From NCBI GenBank assembly GCA_964574335.1, contig CAZNNH010000198.1, positions 1 to 11,426 on the forward strand: a DNA stretch of 11,426 nucleotides. Reading direction: 5' to 3'. This stretch comes from CAZNNH01 sp964574335 (GTDB lineage Bacteria > Acidobacteriota > Vicinamibacteria > Fen-336). Positions 10,044 to 11,426 of this stretch are shown one piece after another (position 1 is the first letter of the stretch; the number at the start of each line of letters is the position of its first letter). The position numbers and the translations under genes were made by a program. The notes below the pieces were generated by a model that saw only the letters and a program-made list of their open reading frames with translations, made no database searches and was not told the DNA's origin.

Positions 10044-11426
<1,383 letters not shown>

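Overview
The window is about 11.4 kb of very GC-rich DNA (GC-ending codons throughout) from a Gram-negative-type bacterium. A periplasmic-type HtrA protease, a secretin-like STN protein and a large GT-C membrane protein of a type I associate with Acidobacteriota point towards Acidobacteriota or a myxobacteria-like deltaproteobacterium. That placement is inference from gene style; there is no rRNA here to settle it.

Left third (1-2708): a zinc-ribbon plus FHA-domain protein runs off the left edge on the minus strand. A large multi-pass GT-C-like membrane protein diverges from it on the plus strand, preferred start GTG 444. A small exported protein follows on the plus strand; it carries a secretin-type STN domain and then stops about 40 residues into a secretin N1-like domain. 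A perfect 16-bp palindrome touches the ribosome-binding site of the membrane protein, and an imperfect long hairpin lies between the membrane protein and the STN protein.

Right three quarters (2728-11426, all minus strand, read right to left): dnaK (5' end beyond the window), hsp20, groS, groL, a 313-bp gap, then htrA/degP, a DksA/TraR-family zinc-finger regulator and lon. Spacings are 71, 95, 52, 313, 37 and 13 bp. The run holds ATP-dependent folding (DnaK, GroES/GroEL), ATP-independent holding (Hsp20), envelope proteolysis (HtrA), cytoplasmic proteolysis (Lon) and a probable RNA-polymerase-binding stress regulator. I read it as two adjacent transcription units, dnaK-hsp20-groS-groL and htrA-dksA-lon, possibly linked by read-through.

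GC-rich inverted repeats without T-tracts follow dnaK, hsp20 and groL. No CIRCE, CtsR or HspR operator was found, so heat-shock control of this cluster is not explained by what is visible. I found no tRNA, rRNA, CRISPR array, insertion sequence or phage gene. No wholly new system is evident. The points most worth a second look are the protein-quality-control island, the stand-alone STN protein, the palindrome at the divergent promoter region and the hairpin elements.
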